Assembly (NCBI GenBank): GCA_937974245.1
Contig: CALJKV010000026.1
Coordinates: 1-64,000 of the forward strand
DNA length: 64,000 bases
Source: an uncultured Chloroflexota bacterium
Lineage (GTDB): Bacteria; Chloroflexota; Anaerolineae; Aggregatilineales; Phototrophicaceae
Reading direction: 5' to 3'
A program made the position numbers and the translations under genes. Shown piece after piece: positions 8,652 through 20,200 of this stretch (positions within the stretch are counted from its first letter, which is position 1; every line of letters begins with the position of its first letter). The notes beneath the pieces are model-generated. The model saw nothing but the letters and a program-made list of their open reading frames with translations, searched no databases and was not told the origin of the DNA.

Positions 8652-11600
8652 TACGGTAGATCAACTCAAACGCGCTCTGGTGACATTGAAGGAACTGCGA
8701 GGCCGATTGGACGCGGTTGAAACAGCGCGGACAGAGCCAATCGCCATTATCGGGATGGGCTGCCGTTTCCCCGGCGCGGATTCGCCCGAAGCCTTCTGGC
8801 AGGTGCTGGAAAATGGCGTGGATGCGATATCCGAGACGCCGGCTGACCGCTGGGACGCAGACGCCTATTTTGATGCCGATCCGACTACCGCCGGAAAAAT
8901 CACCAGCCGGTGGGGGGGCTATATCCAGGATGTTGACCGTTTCGACCCCTACTTTTTTGGTATTTCCCCTCGCGAAGCCGCCCGTATGGACCCACAGCAG
9001 CGCCTGCTGCTTGAAGTCACCTGGGAAGCCTTAGAGGACGCCGGGCAGACCAGAGAAGGGCTGGCAGGCAGTCAGACCGGGGTTTTTTTGGGGGTTCACA
9101 GTCATAGTGCCGATTATTACCTGATGCAGGCAGGCAATCTCAAAACGGTTGATACTTACACCGGCACAGGGACATCACACAGCGTCATCGCGGGGCGTCT
9201 GGCGTATCTTTTCGACTGGCGCGGGCCAAATGTGGCGCTGGATACCGCCTGTTCGTCCTCGTCAGTTGCCCTGCATCTGGCGGTACAGAGCCTTCGGAGC
9301 AAAGAGTCAAATCTGGTGGTGGCGGGCGGTGTGAACCTGATCCTTTCGCCCCATTTCACGGTAGCTGCCTCACGTATGCACATGCTCTCTACTGCTGGTC
9401 GCTGTAAGACCTTTGATGCCAGCGCCGATGGTTTCGTACGTGGCGAGGGTTGTGGCATCCTCATCCTCAAGCGACTGTCGGACGCAGTGGCCGATGGCGA
9501 TACGATCCTCGCGCTGATTCGCGGTACGGCTGTCAACCAGGACGGCAATACCAACGGTCTGACCGCGCCTAACGGCCTGTCCCAGCAGACAGTGATTCGG
9601 CAGGCACTCGCCAATGCCCGGGTGACGCCGGAACAAATCGGCTATATTGAGACTCACGGCACCGGCACGGTACTCGGTGATCCGATTGAGGTGGAAGCAC
9701 TTTCAGCAGTGTTTAGTGGGGTACATGATCACACCTGCTTACTCGGTTCGGCCAAAGCGAATGTAGGGCATTTGGAAGGCGCTGCCGGGGTCGCCGGGAT
9801 TATCAAGGCTGTTCTGTCGCTCCGGCATCAGGCGGTGCCACCAGTCCTGCACTTCACGCAGCTTAACCCATATATCACCTTGGAGAATACTCCGTTTGTT
9901 ATCCCGACTGCGGTAACGCCCTGGCTGTCTGCCGGGGGGCCACGCCTTGCTGGAGTGAGTTCATTCGGCTGGTCGGGGACAAACAGTCATGTTATCCTGG
10001 AAGAAGCGCCTGTCCCCCCCAAACCAACAATGATGGATGCATCATCTGGTGAGCGAACCTGCTGTTTGCTGCTTTCCGGGCATACGCCGGAAGCGCTTGA
10101 CGCACAGGCCGCTGCCTACCGTGATTTTCTGCTGCGGACAGAAGCCGCTTTACCCGATGTCGCTTATACCGCCAGCCAGCGTCGCACGCACGGCGATTAC
10201 CGGCTGGTCGTAACCGGGGATACTCACGAGGAGCTGGCGCAGCAGCTTGACGCCCACCTCAGAGGGGAGCGCCGCCCGGGTATGACTTTCGGACATGTGA
10301 TACCTAATCAGGAGGCCGGCCTGGTGTTTATTTTCCCCGGCCAGGGCGGGCAGTGGCTCGGCATGGGGCGCGAGTTGCTTGAGCACGAGCCAGTTTTCCG
10401 CGAGGCGCTGGAACGGTGCGAGGCGGCGATGCATCCTTATATAGACTGGTCGCTGATTGAGCAGCTCAAGGTTGATGAATCCCATTCACGATTAGCAGAG
10501 ATTGATGTTGTCCAGCCGGTGCTGTTTGCCATTCAGGTCGCGCTCGTCGCAGTGCTCCGTGCCTGGGGTGTTCAGCCGCATGCCGTTGTCGGCCATAGCA
10601 TGGGTGAAGTCGCCGCCGCATATGTGGCCGGGGCGCTCACCCTGGAGGATGCCGCGCAGGTCATCTGCCGCCGCAGCCAGTTGATGAAGCGGGTGAGTGG
10701 GCACGGTGCGATGGCTGTCGTTGAATTGAGTATGGACGAAGCACGGGCGCTGCTCCCGGGGTATGAGGATCGCCTATCTGTCGCGGTCAATAATGGGCCG
10801 CGCTCGGTAGTGCTTTCTGGTGATCCAACCGCTCTGGCGGAAATCATGGAGACGCTCAAAAGCCGGGATGTTTTCTGCCGTCAGGTCAAGGTGGATGTGG
10901 CCGCACACAGCCCACACATGGATGCACTGCAACCGGAACTTGTGCAGCAAATCGGAGGACTGCAGGCTCACCCTGCTGCTATCCCGGTATATTCTACTGT
11001 AACTGGTGCGCCGCTGGATGGGCAGGTACTGGATGCTGAGTACTGGGGTCAGAATCTGCGCCAGCCGGTGCGCTTTGCCGAAGCAGTGCAGCAAATCATT
11101 GCGGATGGCTACACGCTCTTTGTGGAGATTGGCCCGCACCCCATCCTGCTCCCGGCGATGCAGAACGCCTGGCCGGAAGCCGGGCTGGTGATGTTGCCTG
11201 CGCTCCGTCGCGAGGAAAACGAACAGGGTACATTACTGGAAGTGTTAGGCGGCCTGCACTGTGCCGGCTATCGCCTCGACTGGGGACACACCATCCCGCA
11301 GGGGCAGGTGGTACGGCTGCCGCGCTATCCCTGGCAGCATGAGCGCTTCTGGTTGGACGCCGGGTCGCGAACTATCGGCGATAGTGAACCGGGTCGTTTC
11401 CGTGCAGCGCCACAGCACCCGACACTCGGTTGGTTATTACAGACTGCTGAAACCACAGACCGCTTTATTTGGGAGAACATTCTCAGCCCAGAGACACACC
11501 CCTACCTCTATGAGAATCGTATCCAGGGGATGGCCGTGTTACCAGCGGCAGCATATCTCGATTGGGCTCTGGCAGCGGCACGCGATGCCTACGGCGGCGG

Positions 11601-14205
11601 CGCGTATACATTGGCGAACATCGCGTTTCACCAGGCGTTGGTACTGCCTGACGATCAGGCGACCACCATGCAACTCGTGCTTTCGCTGAGGGCGGCCCCC
11701 CCCACGTTCCGGTTCTTCAGCCAAACGGCAGGCCAATCGTGGACGGTGCATGTCAGTGGAGAGATCCAAACCGGCGCAGACACTCCCCGCCTGGATTGGA
11801 ACGCTGCCGGGGCGCTCCGGCAGGCCGGGCAACCGGCGCTTTCCGGCGATGATTACTACGCACGGCTAGGCGGCGCGGGCATCGCGTTTGGCGATTCAGC
11901 CCGCCGCATCGCGCATATCTGGATGGACGACGCGAGCGCACTGGCTCAACTCCCCGTTTCAGATGGCGCAGTGGACGCCGGAGTGCTATTCCAACTGCCG
12001 GCGGCACTCGCCCCCGGTACGGGCAGTCTATATGTAACAAATGCAATCCGGGCCGTACGTTCATACGGTGCGTTGCAGCCCCAGGCCTGGGCCTATACGC
12101 GCGAACAGACGGCGAATGCTGCCCTGGCACACGATATGGCGCTGTTTGACGATCAGGGGCAGGTGCTTCTGGAAATTGAAGGGGCACAACTTCGTCTGGC
12201 AGACCGAGGTGTGGTGCGCCTTGAAGATTGGTGTTATGAAATGGGGTGGCAGCCGGCTGCCCTGGACGAATCGGCCTGGACGCCGCTCTCTGGTGTGTGG
12301 TTAATTTTTGCCGACCAGACCGGCGTGGCCGATGCACTGGCTGAACGTCTGCACGCCGAGGGACAGGATAGCCTGTTGGTATATCCCGGCGCAGCCTACA
12401 CCACTTTGGATACAGAGCGCTGCACGATACGACCGGACTCGGCGGATGACATGCGCCACTTGTTCCAGGAGTGGTTCTCCGCCAGCCAACCAGCCTGTAT
12501 CATCCACCTGTGGAGCCTGGATATGCCCGACACGGCGGAACTGAACGCTGCCGTGCTCGGCGAAACCCAGGCATTGGGCTGCGACCCGGTGCTCTACCTG
12601 GCGCAAATTGTCAGCCAGTCGGGTTGGGCACAGCCGCCGCGGCTGTGGCTGGTGACTCAGGGTGCACAGCCGGTCATGGGCGATATCGCCCCACATGCAG
12701 CGACTCAATCCCTGCTCTGGGGCTTTGGCCGTGTAATCGCCGAGGAACAGGGGGAAATGTGGGGTGGCCTGGTGGATCTATCACCGGCGATGCCTACGGA
12801 CGAGGCTGCCGACTGGATGTGGCAACAGGCACAAAGTCAGGATGCTGAAATTGAGTATGCGTTCTACAACGGGCAGCGTTATACCGCTCGATTATTGCGC
12901 GCACAGCAACCGGAGATGTCGCTGCATTCGCTCCGTTTCCGCCCAGATGCCAGCTACCTGATCACCGGTGGGATGGGCGGTATCGCCCAGCGTGTTGCCC
13001 GCTGGATGGTCGAAAATGGCGCACGCCGCCTGATTCTGGCGGGGCGCACCCCCTTGCCACCACGCCGGAACTGGCTGGCAACGGATCCCAGCAGCACCGC
13101 AGGGCAGCGCATCGCCGCGATCCGTGATCTAGAAACGCTGGGCGCAAGCGTTCACCCGGTGACATTGGATGTGGCGGATGAAGCCCAGATGCGCGGCTTC
13201 CTGGAAGCGTACCAGCTTGAAGGCTGGCCGCCGATCAAAGGGGTGATACACAGTGTTGCCGTCATTGATGATCGTCTCATCAGCCAGATGAATCACGACT
13301 CGTTTGCGCCAGTCTTACGACCTAAAGTATTGGGTGTCTGGCTACTGCACCAACTCCTGGATGACCTGGATTTCTTCGTATCATTTTCATCCATCGGCTC
13401 AATCCTTGGACATATTGGACAGGGGAACTATGCGGCGGCCAATGCCTTCCTGGATGCATTCGCGTATTACCGGCGCGGTCAGGGCAAGCCAGGGCTGAGT
13501 ATCAACTGGGGCGTCTGGGAGGAGTTAGGGTTGGCGATTACGAGCGGTGGGCTGCGTACCACGCAATACCTTGAGAAACAGGGTATCAACCCGGTGACAG
13601 CCGAACAGGGGATGCTGGCGCTCGAATACCTGATGCGCCGCAATGCCGCCCAGGTGGGGGCACCGCAGACCGCCGTCATGCCGGTCAACTGGGCGGTATT
13701 CCGGGAGACACGTCTGGCCGCCAGCCAATACCGCTTGCTGATAGACCTGACCAGCGCCCAGGACGGGCAGACTACGACTGCAAACGACATTACCAGCACC
13801 ATACAGGATGAACTACTCGCGGTTGAAACCGCGAAACGGCGTGAAGTCCTGGAAACCTATCTGCAAAAAGTCGTCGCCCAGATATTGAAACTTGATCCGG
13901 GGCGGGTCGAACCTACCAGGCCGCTCGGCTCACTGGGAATCGACTCGCTGATGGCGCTCGAACTGCGTAATAAGCTTGAAGCCGACCTGGGGGTCGCGCT
14001 GTCCGCAACACTTGTCTGGAATTATCCGACGATTGCCGAAATGTCTCCCCATATTGCGGGCAAAATCGGGATCGAACTGGCGGTTGAATCGCCGGAGAAC
14101 ACGGCGGACACCGGATCAAGAGAGAGTCGGCCACTCGATAGTGTTCTGGCCGAACTGGACGACTTATCCGATGAAGACGCGCTCAACCGGCTGTTAGGCC
14201 AATAG
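8644..14205 (+). CDS. PKS B: type I polyketide synthase, KS-AT-(inactive DH)-KR-ACP
   Basis: About 1853 residues. A short N-terminal docking helix precedes the KS (Cys203, His338, His376). The AT has Ser652 in GHSMG and VAAHS at His755, very like PKS A. A DH fold is present, but the catalytic histidine of HxxxGxxxxP is Asn958 (NRIQGMAVLP), and the second motif keeps Asp1111 without the following Gln/His. This DH should be inactive. No ER is present. KR (about 1435-1625) has TGGMGG, Ser1583 and Tyr1596 and a VIDD (B-type) motif. ACP Ser1768 is in GIDSLMALEL. The expected output is a beta-hydroxy thioester. ATG 8644 is preferred over GTG 8641 because AAGGGA lies upstream at a fair distance. The gene overlaps the end of PKS A by 8 bases, indicating coupled translation. 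Confidence 0.92.
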   Translation: MSDTVDQLKRALVTLKELRGRLDAVETARTEPIAIIGMGCRFPGADSPEAFWQVLENGVDAISETPADRWDADAYFDADPTTAGKITSRWGGYIQDVDRFDPYFFGISPREAARMDPQQRLLLEVTWEALEDAGQTREGLAGSQTGVFLGVHSHSADYYLMQAGNLKTVDTYTGTGTSHSVIAGRLAYLFDWRGPNVALDTACSSSSVALHLAVQSLRSKESNLVVAGGVNLILSPHFTVAASRMHMLSTAGRCKTFDASADGFVRGEGCGILILKRLSDAVADGDTILALIRGTAVNQDGNTNGLTAPNGLSQQTVIRQALANARVTPEQIGYIETHGTGTVLGDPIEVEALSAVFSGVHDHTCLLGSAKANVGHLEGAAGVAGIIKAVLSLRHQAVPPVLHFTQLNPYITLENTPFVIPTAVTPWLSAGGPRLAGVSSFGWSGTNSHVILEEAPVPPKPTMMDASSGERTCCLLLSGHTPEALDAQAAAYRDFLLRTEAALPDVAYTASQRRTHGDYRLVVTGDTHEELAQQLDAHLRGERRPGMTFGHVIPNQEAGLVFIFPGQGGQWLGMGRELLEHEPVFREALERCEAAMHPYIDWSLIEQLKVDESHSRLAEIDVVQPVLFAIQVALVAVLRAWGVQPHAVVGHSMGEVAAAYVAGALTLEDAAQVICRRSQLMKRVSGHGAMAVVELSMDEARALLPGYEDRLSVAVNNGPRSVVLSGDPTALAEIMETLKSRDVFCRQVKVDVAAHSPHMDALQPELVQQIGGLQAHPAAIPVYSTVTGAPLDGQVLDAEYWGQNLRQPVRFAEAVQQIIADGYTLFVEIGPHPILLPAMQNAWPEAGLVMLPALRREENEQGTLLEVLGGLHCAGYRLDWGHTIPQGQVVRLPRYPWQHERFWLDAGSRTIGDSEPGRFRAAPQHPTLGWLLQTAETTDRFIWENILSPETHPYLYENRIQGMAVLPAAAYLDWALAAARDAYGGGAYTLANIAFHQALVLPDDQATTMQLVLSLRAAPPTFRFFSQTAGQSWTVHVSGEIQTGADTPRLDWNAAGALRQAGQPALSGDDYYARLGGAGIAFGDSARRIAHIWMDDASALAQLPVSDGAVDAGVLFQLPAALAPGTGSLYVTNAIRAVRSYGALQPQAWAYTREQTANAALAHDMALFDDQGQVLLEIEGAQLRLADRGVVRLEDWCYEMGWQPAALDESAWTPLSGVWLIFADQTGVADALAERLHAEGQDSLLVYPGAAYTTLDTERCTIRPDSADDMRHLFQEWFSASQPACIIHLWSLDMPDTAELNAAVLGETQALGCDPVLYLAQIVSQSGWAQPPRLWLVTQGAQPVMGDIAPHAATQSLLWGFGRVIAEEQGEMWGGLVDLSPAMPTDEAADWMWQQAQSQDAEIEYAFYNGQRYTARLLRAQQPEMSLHSLRFRPDASYLITGGMGGIAQRVARWMVENGARRLILAGRTPLPPRRNWLATDPSSTAGQRIAAIRDLETLGASVHPVTLDVADEAQMRGFLEAYQLEGWPPIKGVIHSVAVIDDRLISQMNHDSFAPVLRPKVLGVWLLHQLLDDLDFFVSFSSIGSILGHIGQGNYAAANAFLDAFAYYRRGQGKPGLSINWGVWEELGLAITSGGLRTTQYLEKQGINPVTAEQGMLALEYLMRRNAAQVGAPQTAVMPVNWAVFRETRLAASQYRLLIDLTSAQDGQTTTANDITSTIQDELLAVETAKRREVLETYLQKVVAQILKLDPGRVEPTRPLGSLGIDSLMALELRNKLEADLGVALSATLVWNYPTIAEMSPHIAGKIGIELAVESPENTADTGSRESRPLDSVLAELDDLSDEDALNRLLGQ

Positions 14206-14247
14206 GGACAGGGTCATAGGTCATCATAACCCCTTGGAGAGTAAAAC

Positions 14248-17200
14248 ATGGGTGATAAAGCAAAACGTTTAAAGAGCGTCTCTAGTGTTAAGCTCGCGCT
14301 GCTGGCACGCCAGATGCGTGAGCAGGCTGAGGGCCTTGAAGTCCTTAAGTCAGAGCCGATTGCGATTATTGGGATGGGCTGCCGTTTCCCCGGCGGTGCG
14401 AACAACCCGAAGGCGTTCTGGAAGCTGCTCACTAGCGGCAAAGATGCCATCAGTGAGATCCCCCCTGACCGCTGGGAAATAGACGCCTTCTATGATGCTG
14501 ACTATACCCAACCGGGCAAAATCAGTAGTCGTTGGGGCGGGTTTGTCGAGGAACTTGGAGGCTTCGACCCGGCGTTTTTCGGCATTACCCCACGCGAGGC
14601 GCTCCAGATGGATCCGCAGCAACGGCTTGTAATGGAAGTGGCCTATGAGGCCCTCGAAAGCGCTGGCCTGTCTCGTGAGAAAATCAGCGGCGGCCAGGTC
14701 GGGGTGTTTGTCGCTAGTACTGCTTTTGACTATGGCTTCCGCTTGTTTTCCGATATCAACCACATCGAACCTTATACCAGCACCGGAAACACCCACTGTT
14801 TTCTCGCCAATCGGCTATCCTATCTCTTTAATTTTCGTGGGCCAAGCCTGGCGGTGGATACGGCCTGCTCGTCGTCTCTCGTTGCCATTCACTTGGCGGT
14901 ACGCAGTTTACGTAATCGTGATTGTGATATGGCGCTGGCGGGCGGCGTCAACGCGATTATCTCCCCTGAAATGACTATTTCGCTCTCTCAGTGGGGGATG
15001 CTGGCCCCGGATGGTCGCTGTAAGGCCTTCGACAGCCGGGCAAACGGCTTTGTGCGTTCCGAGGGCGGTGGCATGCTTATCCTAAAACGCCTTTCTGATG
15101 CCCTGACCGATGGCGACACCATCATAGCAGTGGTACGGGGGACTGCCGTCAACCAGGATGGCCGTTCTACCCAGATGACGGCGCCGAATGGCATGGCACA
15201 GCGTGCTGTCCTGCGGCAGGCGCTCGAAGACGCCCTGGTTGAACCCGAGCAAATCACATTCATTGAGGCGCACGGCACAGGCACTATCCTGGGCGACCCG
15301 ATTGAGGTGGAAGCCCTGACCGATGTCATCGGTCAGCCGCGCCCTGACGGAGAAACCTGCTTTCTGTCATCGGTGAAAACCAATATCGGCCACCTGGAAG
15401 CCGCCGCCGGGATCGCCGGGGTCATCAAAACCATTCTGAGTTTGCAGCATGGCGCAGTGCCGCCGCACCTGCACTTTCAGGAACTCAACCCGCACATTTC
15501 GTTGACAAACACGCCGTTTGTCATCCCAACCGCGAATCAACCCTGGACACCGCGCTCTGGACGTCGCATGGCTGGTGTGAGTTCGTTCGGCTTCGGTGGG
15601 ACAAACGCTCATGTGGTGCTGGAAGAAGCCCCCCAGATGAAGCCCGTACCGCCGGATGCGGACGATGCTATCTTCCTGCTGCCACTTTCGGCGCATACCC
15701 CGCACACGCTGCGGGCGTTGGCCGAAGCCTATGCTGCCCATCTGCCGGGCAGCCCGGCGCGGTTATCCGACATCGCCTATACCACCACCCTGCACCGCAC
15801 CCACCAGGACTATCGACTGGCCGTCGTGGGGCGCACCCGTGACGAATTGGCCGAACGTCTGGCCGCCCTGGCACGCGGCATCTGGCAACCTGTCCCGGCG
15901 GAGCAGGGGCAGAAACCCGGCCTCGTCTTTGTTTTCTCTGGGCAGGGGCCACAGTGGTGGGCGATGGGCCGCCAACTCATGGCCGCTGAGCTGGTTTTCC
16001 GCGAGTCTGTCGAACGTTGTGACGTATTACTCCGTGAGTATACCGGATGGTCGCTGGTAGCTGAACTCGCCCGCGATGAGACCGATACCCGCCTGGCCGA
16101 AACCGAAGTCGCCCAGCCCGCTATTTTTGCACTGCAAGTCGCCCTGACTGATCTCTGGCGTTCATGGGGTGTTGAGCCGGGTGCTGTGGTCGGCCACAGC
16201 ATCGGTGAGGTAGCTGCCGCCTATGCGGCCGGGGTATTGAGCCTGGAGCAGGCGATTCGCGTGGTGTACCACCGTGCGCGGCTCATGCAGCAGGCCACTG
16301 GCACCGGAAAAATGGCCTCGGTGGAGATTCCCGAAGCGGAAGTGGCGGCAGTCATCGCGCCCTATGGGGATCGCCTGTCGGTAGCCGCCGTGAACAGCCC
16401 CACGACCACCGTGTTATCGGGGGATGCTGCGGCGCTGGAGGCCGTGCTAAATCACCTGGAAGCGGATGGTGTCACCTGTCGGATGCTGCGGGTGAATTAT
16501 GCCTTCCACAGCGCCCAGATGGAGCCGTACGCCCGCGAACTTACGCAGACATTGACCGGCCTCAAGCCCGGACGCGCTGCGATCCCGGTGTATTCCACTG
16601 TGTCCGGGGGGATGCAGAATGGCCCGGCCTTTGACGCCGCCTATTGGGGGCGCAATGTACGCCAGTCGGTACAGTTCGGCAAGGCGATAGATGGCCTGAT
16701 ACAAGCGGGATTTACGACATTCCTGGAAATCAGCCCGCACCCGGTGCTTTCCGGCATGGTGATTCAATGCCTTGAAGCCGCTGAACAGGCTGGAACGGTT
16801 ACAGCTTCGCTGCGGCGCAACCGCGACGAGCGCGAGACGATGCTCAGTGCGTTGGGTGATCTGTACACGGCTGGTTATCCTGTGTCCTGGGAGCGGTTCT
16901 TCCCGGCGGGTGGGCGCGTGGTGTCTAACCTGCCGGCTTACCCCTGGCAGCGCGAACGCTATTGGGTTGATCAGCCCAAACCCGCCCCAGTACTTTCCCG
17001 GCAGGCGGGGGGCGCAACGCCATTACTAGGGGCGAGAGTCCAATCGCCCCTGATTCAAGGCACGCTGTTTGATACCCAGATCACACCGCAGACTCCGGCC
17101 TTTCTAGGCGATCATCGGGTGTGGGGGACAGTGGTGCTGCCAGCAGCGGCCTACCTGGAAACTGCTCTCTCGGCAGCGGCGACGATTTACGGTACGCACG

Positions 17201-20200
17201 GTGCGGTTGAGTTACACGACGCCTATATTCAGGAGGCATTCGTCTTGCCGAATGACAATCCTCGCACATTGCAGCTTCATCTTTCGGAAAACCAGGATGG
17301 CGTGCTGGACTTCACGTTCTACAGTCTGAATGGGAAAGACAGATGGACTCAGCATATGGTCGGGCGTATGCGCCAGATACCGGCCAGCGAGACAGGTAGT
17401 GGAGTGTTCGCGCCGGATGTGGTTCGTGCTGGTCTGGCACCGTTCGCAGCTCAGGAACACTATAATATCGCCTGGGAGAGTGGCATTGAGTTCGGCGCGA
17501 GTTTTCGAGGTGTGCAGGAGCTGTGGCGGCGCGATGGGGAAGCGCTCGCACTGATTCAACTGCCGTCATCGGTTCGGCAGGAGGCGGCCCTCTATCGGGT
17601 CCATCCGGTGCTGCTGGATGCCTGTATCCAGGCAATCGCGGCGGCGCTGCCCGGTTCCGCAGAGCATCTGGATACCTACCTGCCGCTCAGCATAGATGCG
17701 CTGCGTTTCTATACCCAGCCCGGCGACGAAATGTGGAGTCATGTGCAGTTGGCCCCCGGCGTGCAAGGTGGGCAGGATACCATCACCGGCGATATTCAGG
17801 TCTTCAACATGGATGGGCAGATGGTGCTGGAACTGCGCGGCCTGCATGTGAAACGTGCCAGCCGTGAGGCGCTGCGTCGTGCAATTCAGAAACAGGCCGG
17901 TGAAGACCCCGACGACTGGTTCTACGATGTGGACTGGCAGCCCGCCCCTCTCCCCGAAACATCCGCCGCCATCAACTCCGGCGCATGGCTGATATTTGCC
18001 GATGATGCGGGGGTTGGCGACGCACTCGCTGCCCAACTGGAAGCGCACGGCGCGGGTTTTATGCTGGTCAGGCCGGGCGCAGATTATCAGGTTGTAAGCA
18101 AACAGGTCGTACAAATCAACCCATCCAGCCGTGATGATTTCCGCCGACTGCTCGATGCCGCAAGCACCTACCGAGGCGTTATTCACCTGTGGGGACTGAA
18201 CGTCCCGCCGCTGGGTGCGGATGTAGTCACCCCCGTAGAGTCACAGGCAATCAGTATAGGAAGCGCCCTGAATCTTTTGCAGGCGCTGGTGAATTCGGAT
18301 ATGGCCGACCTGCCTGCCCTGTGGATGGTGACCCGTGGAGCACAACCCGTAATTGGTGAGACCCCCACTGCACCGGAGCAGGCTCCACTGTGGGGGCTGG
18401 CGAATACGATTTTCCTGGAACACCCTACCTTACGCTGTGTCTGTCTTGACCTCGACCCGGCCCAGCCCGATACTGATTCAATACAGTCCATCTTGCGAGA
18501 AATCTATACAAGTGACAGTGAAGACCGAATTGCTGTGCGCGGTGGCGAACGCTACGTGCCACGACTGGTGCACAGCCAGTCTGCCGGAAAGGTGATCGCC
18601 GAACAGGACACCCAGCCGCTCACACTGGCGATCAGCGCGCGGGGGGTGCTGGATAACCTCACACGAGTGCCAGCAGACCGGCCCGCGCCTGGGCCGGGTG
18701 AGGTCGAAGTGCGGGTGCGGGTATCCGGCCTCAACTTTCGTGATGTATTGAATGCACTCGGTATGTATCCTGGCGATCCTGGCCCATTGGGTGATGAGTT
18801 TGTCGGGGAAATCACCCGCGTGGGCGAAGGCGTAACCGGGTATGTGGTGGGCGACATGGTATTGGGGATGGCTCCCGCGAGTTTCAGCACGTACGTCATT
18901 GCTCCGGCGCTGACAATATACCCCAAACCGGCCATACTGAGCGATGAAGAGGCCGCGACAATCCCAATCACCTTCATGACGGCTTACTATGCCCTGCATC
19001 ACTTCGCAGGCATGGCGGCGGGCGAGCGCGTTCTCATCCACTCTGGAGCGGGCGGTGTCGGCATGGCGGCGGTGCAGTTGGCGCAGCGTGTTGGCGCGGA
19101 AATCTTCGCGACGGCGGGCAGCCCGGAAAAACGTGACCTGCTCAAGTCGCTCGGCGTACAGCATGTGATGGACTCGCGCTCACTGGATTTTGCTGATGAA
19201 ATTATGGAGCTTACCGGCGGGCAGGGCGTGGACATCGTGCTCAATTCGCTGGCAGGGGACTTCATCACCAAGAGTATGGCTGTGCTGGCCGATCATGGCC
19301 GTTTCCTCGAAATCGGCAAGACTGGCATCTGGACGGCGGAACAGGTTGCCGCCTTCAACCCCACTTTGAGCTACTATGTCGTGTTTCTGGGTGATGTGTT
19401 GCGTAGCGATCCCGCACTGACCCAGGCGATGTACCGTGACCTGATGGCGCAGTTAGAGACTGGGGCGCTGCGCCCGCTGCGGTACCGTGTCTTCCCGATT
19501 GAGGACGCCGTGAGTGCTTTCCGCTACATGGCCCAGGCCAAGCATATCGGCAAAATCGTGCTGAAGCAGCCCGGTGGAAGCGCAATCCACATCCGCCCGG
19601 ATGCGACGTACCTGATTACTGGTGGCATGGGTGGAATTGGCCTGCATATCGCCGGTTGGCTGGTCGAGCAAGGGGCGCAGCACCTTGTACTGGCGGGGCG
19701 GGGCGTGCCATCCGAGGCGGTTGAAGCCGCAGTCGCTGGGATGGAAGCGGCGGGCGCACAGGTTGTCCTCGCTCGCTGCGATGTGGCGCAGGAGGCCGAA
19801 ATCGCCGGATTGATTGAGGATATTCAGCGGACATTGCCTCCGCTGCGCGGCATCATTCATGGCGCCGGGGCGCTGGATGATGGCCTGTTAATCCACCAGG
19901 ACTGGTCACGCTTTATGACGCCGCTGCAACCCAAAGTGAATGGAACATGGAATCTGGCGCGTCTGGCGGCGGACCTGCAACTGGATTTCCTGTCGTTCTT
20001 CTCAGCGGGGGCGTCACTGCTCGGTTCGCTGGGACAGGGTAACTACACCGCCGCGAATGCTTTCGTGGACTCGTTTGTATATACCTGCCGCGCCCAGGGA
20101 CTGCCCGCGTTTAGTATCAACTGGGGCGCATGGGATAATATCGGCATGACCGCCGGACTGGGCAGCCTGGAACGGTGGGCAAAGGAAGGGATTCGGGCGC

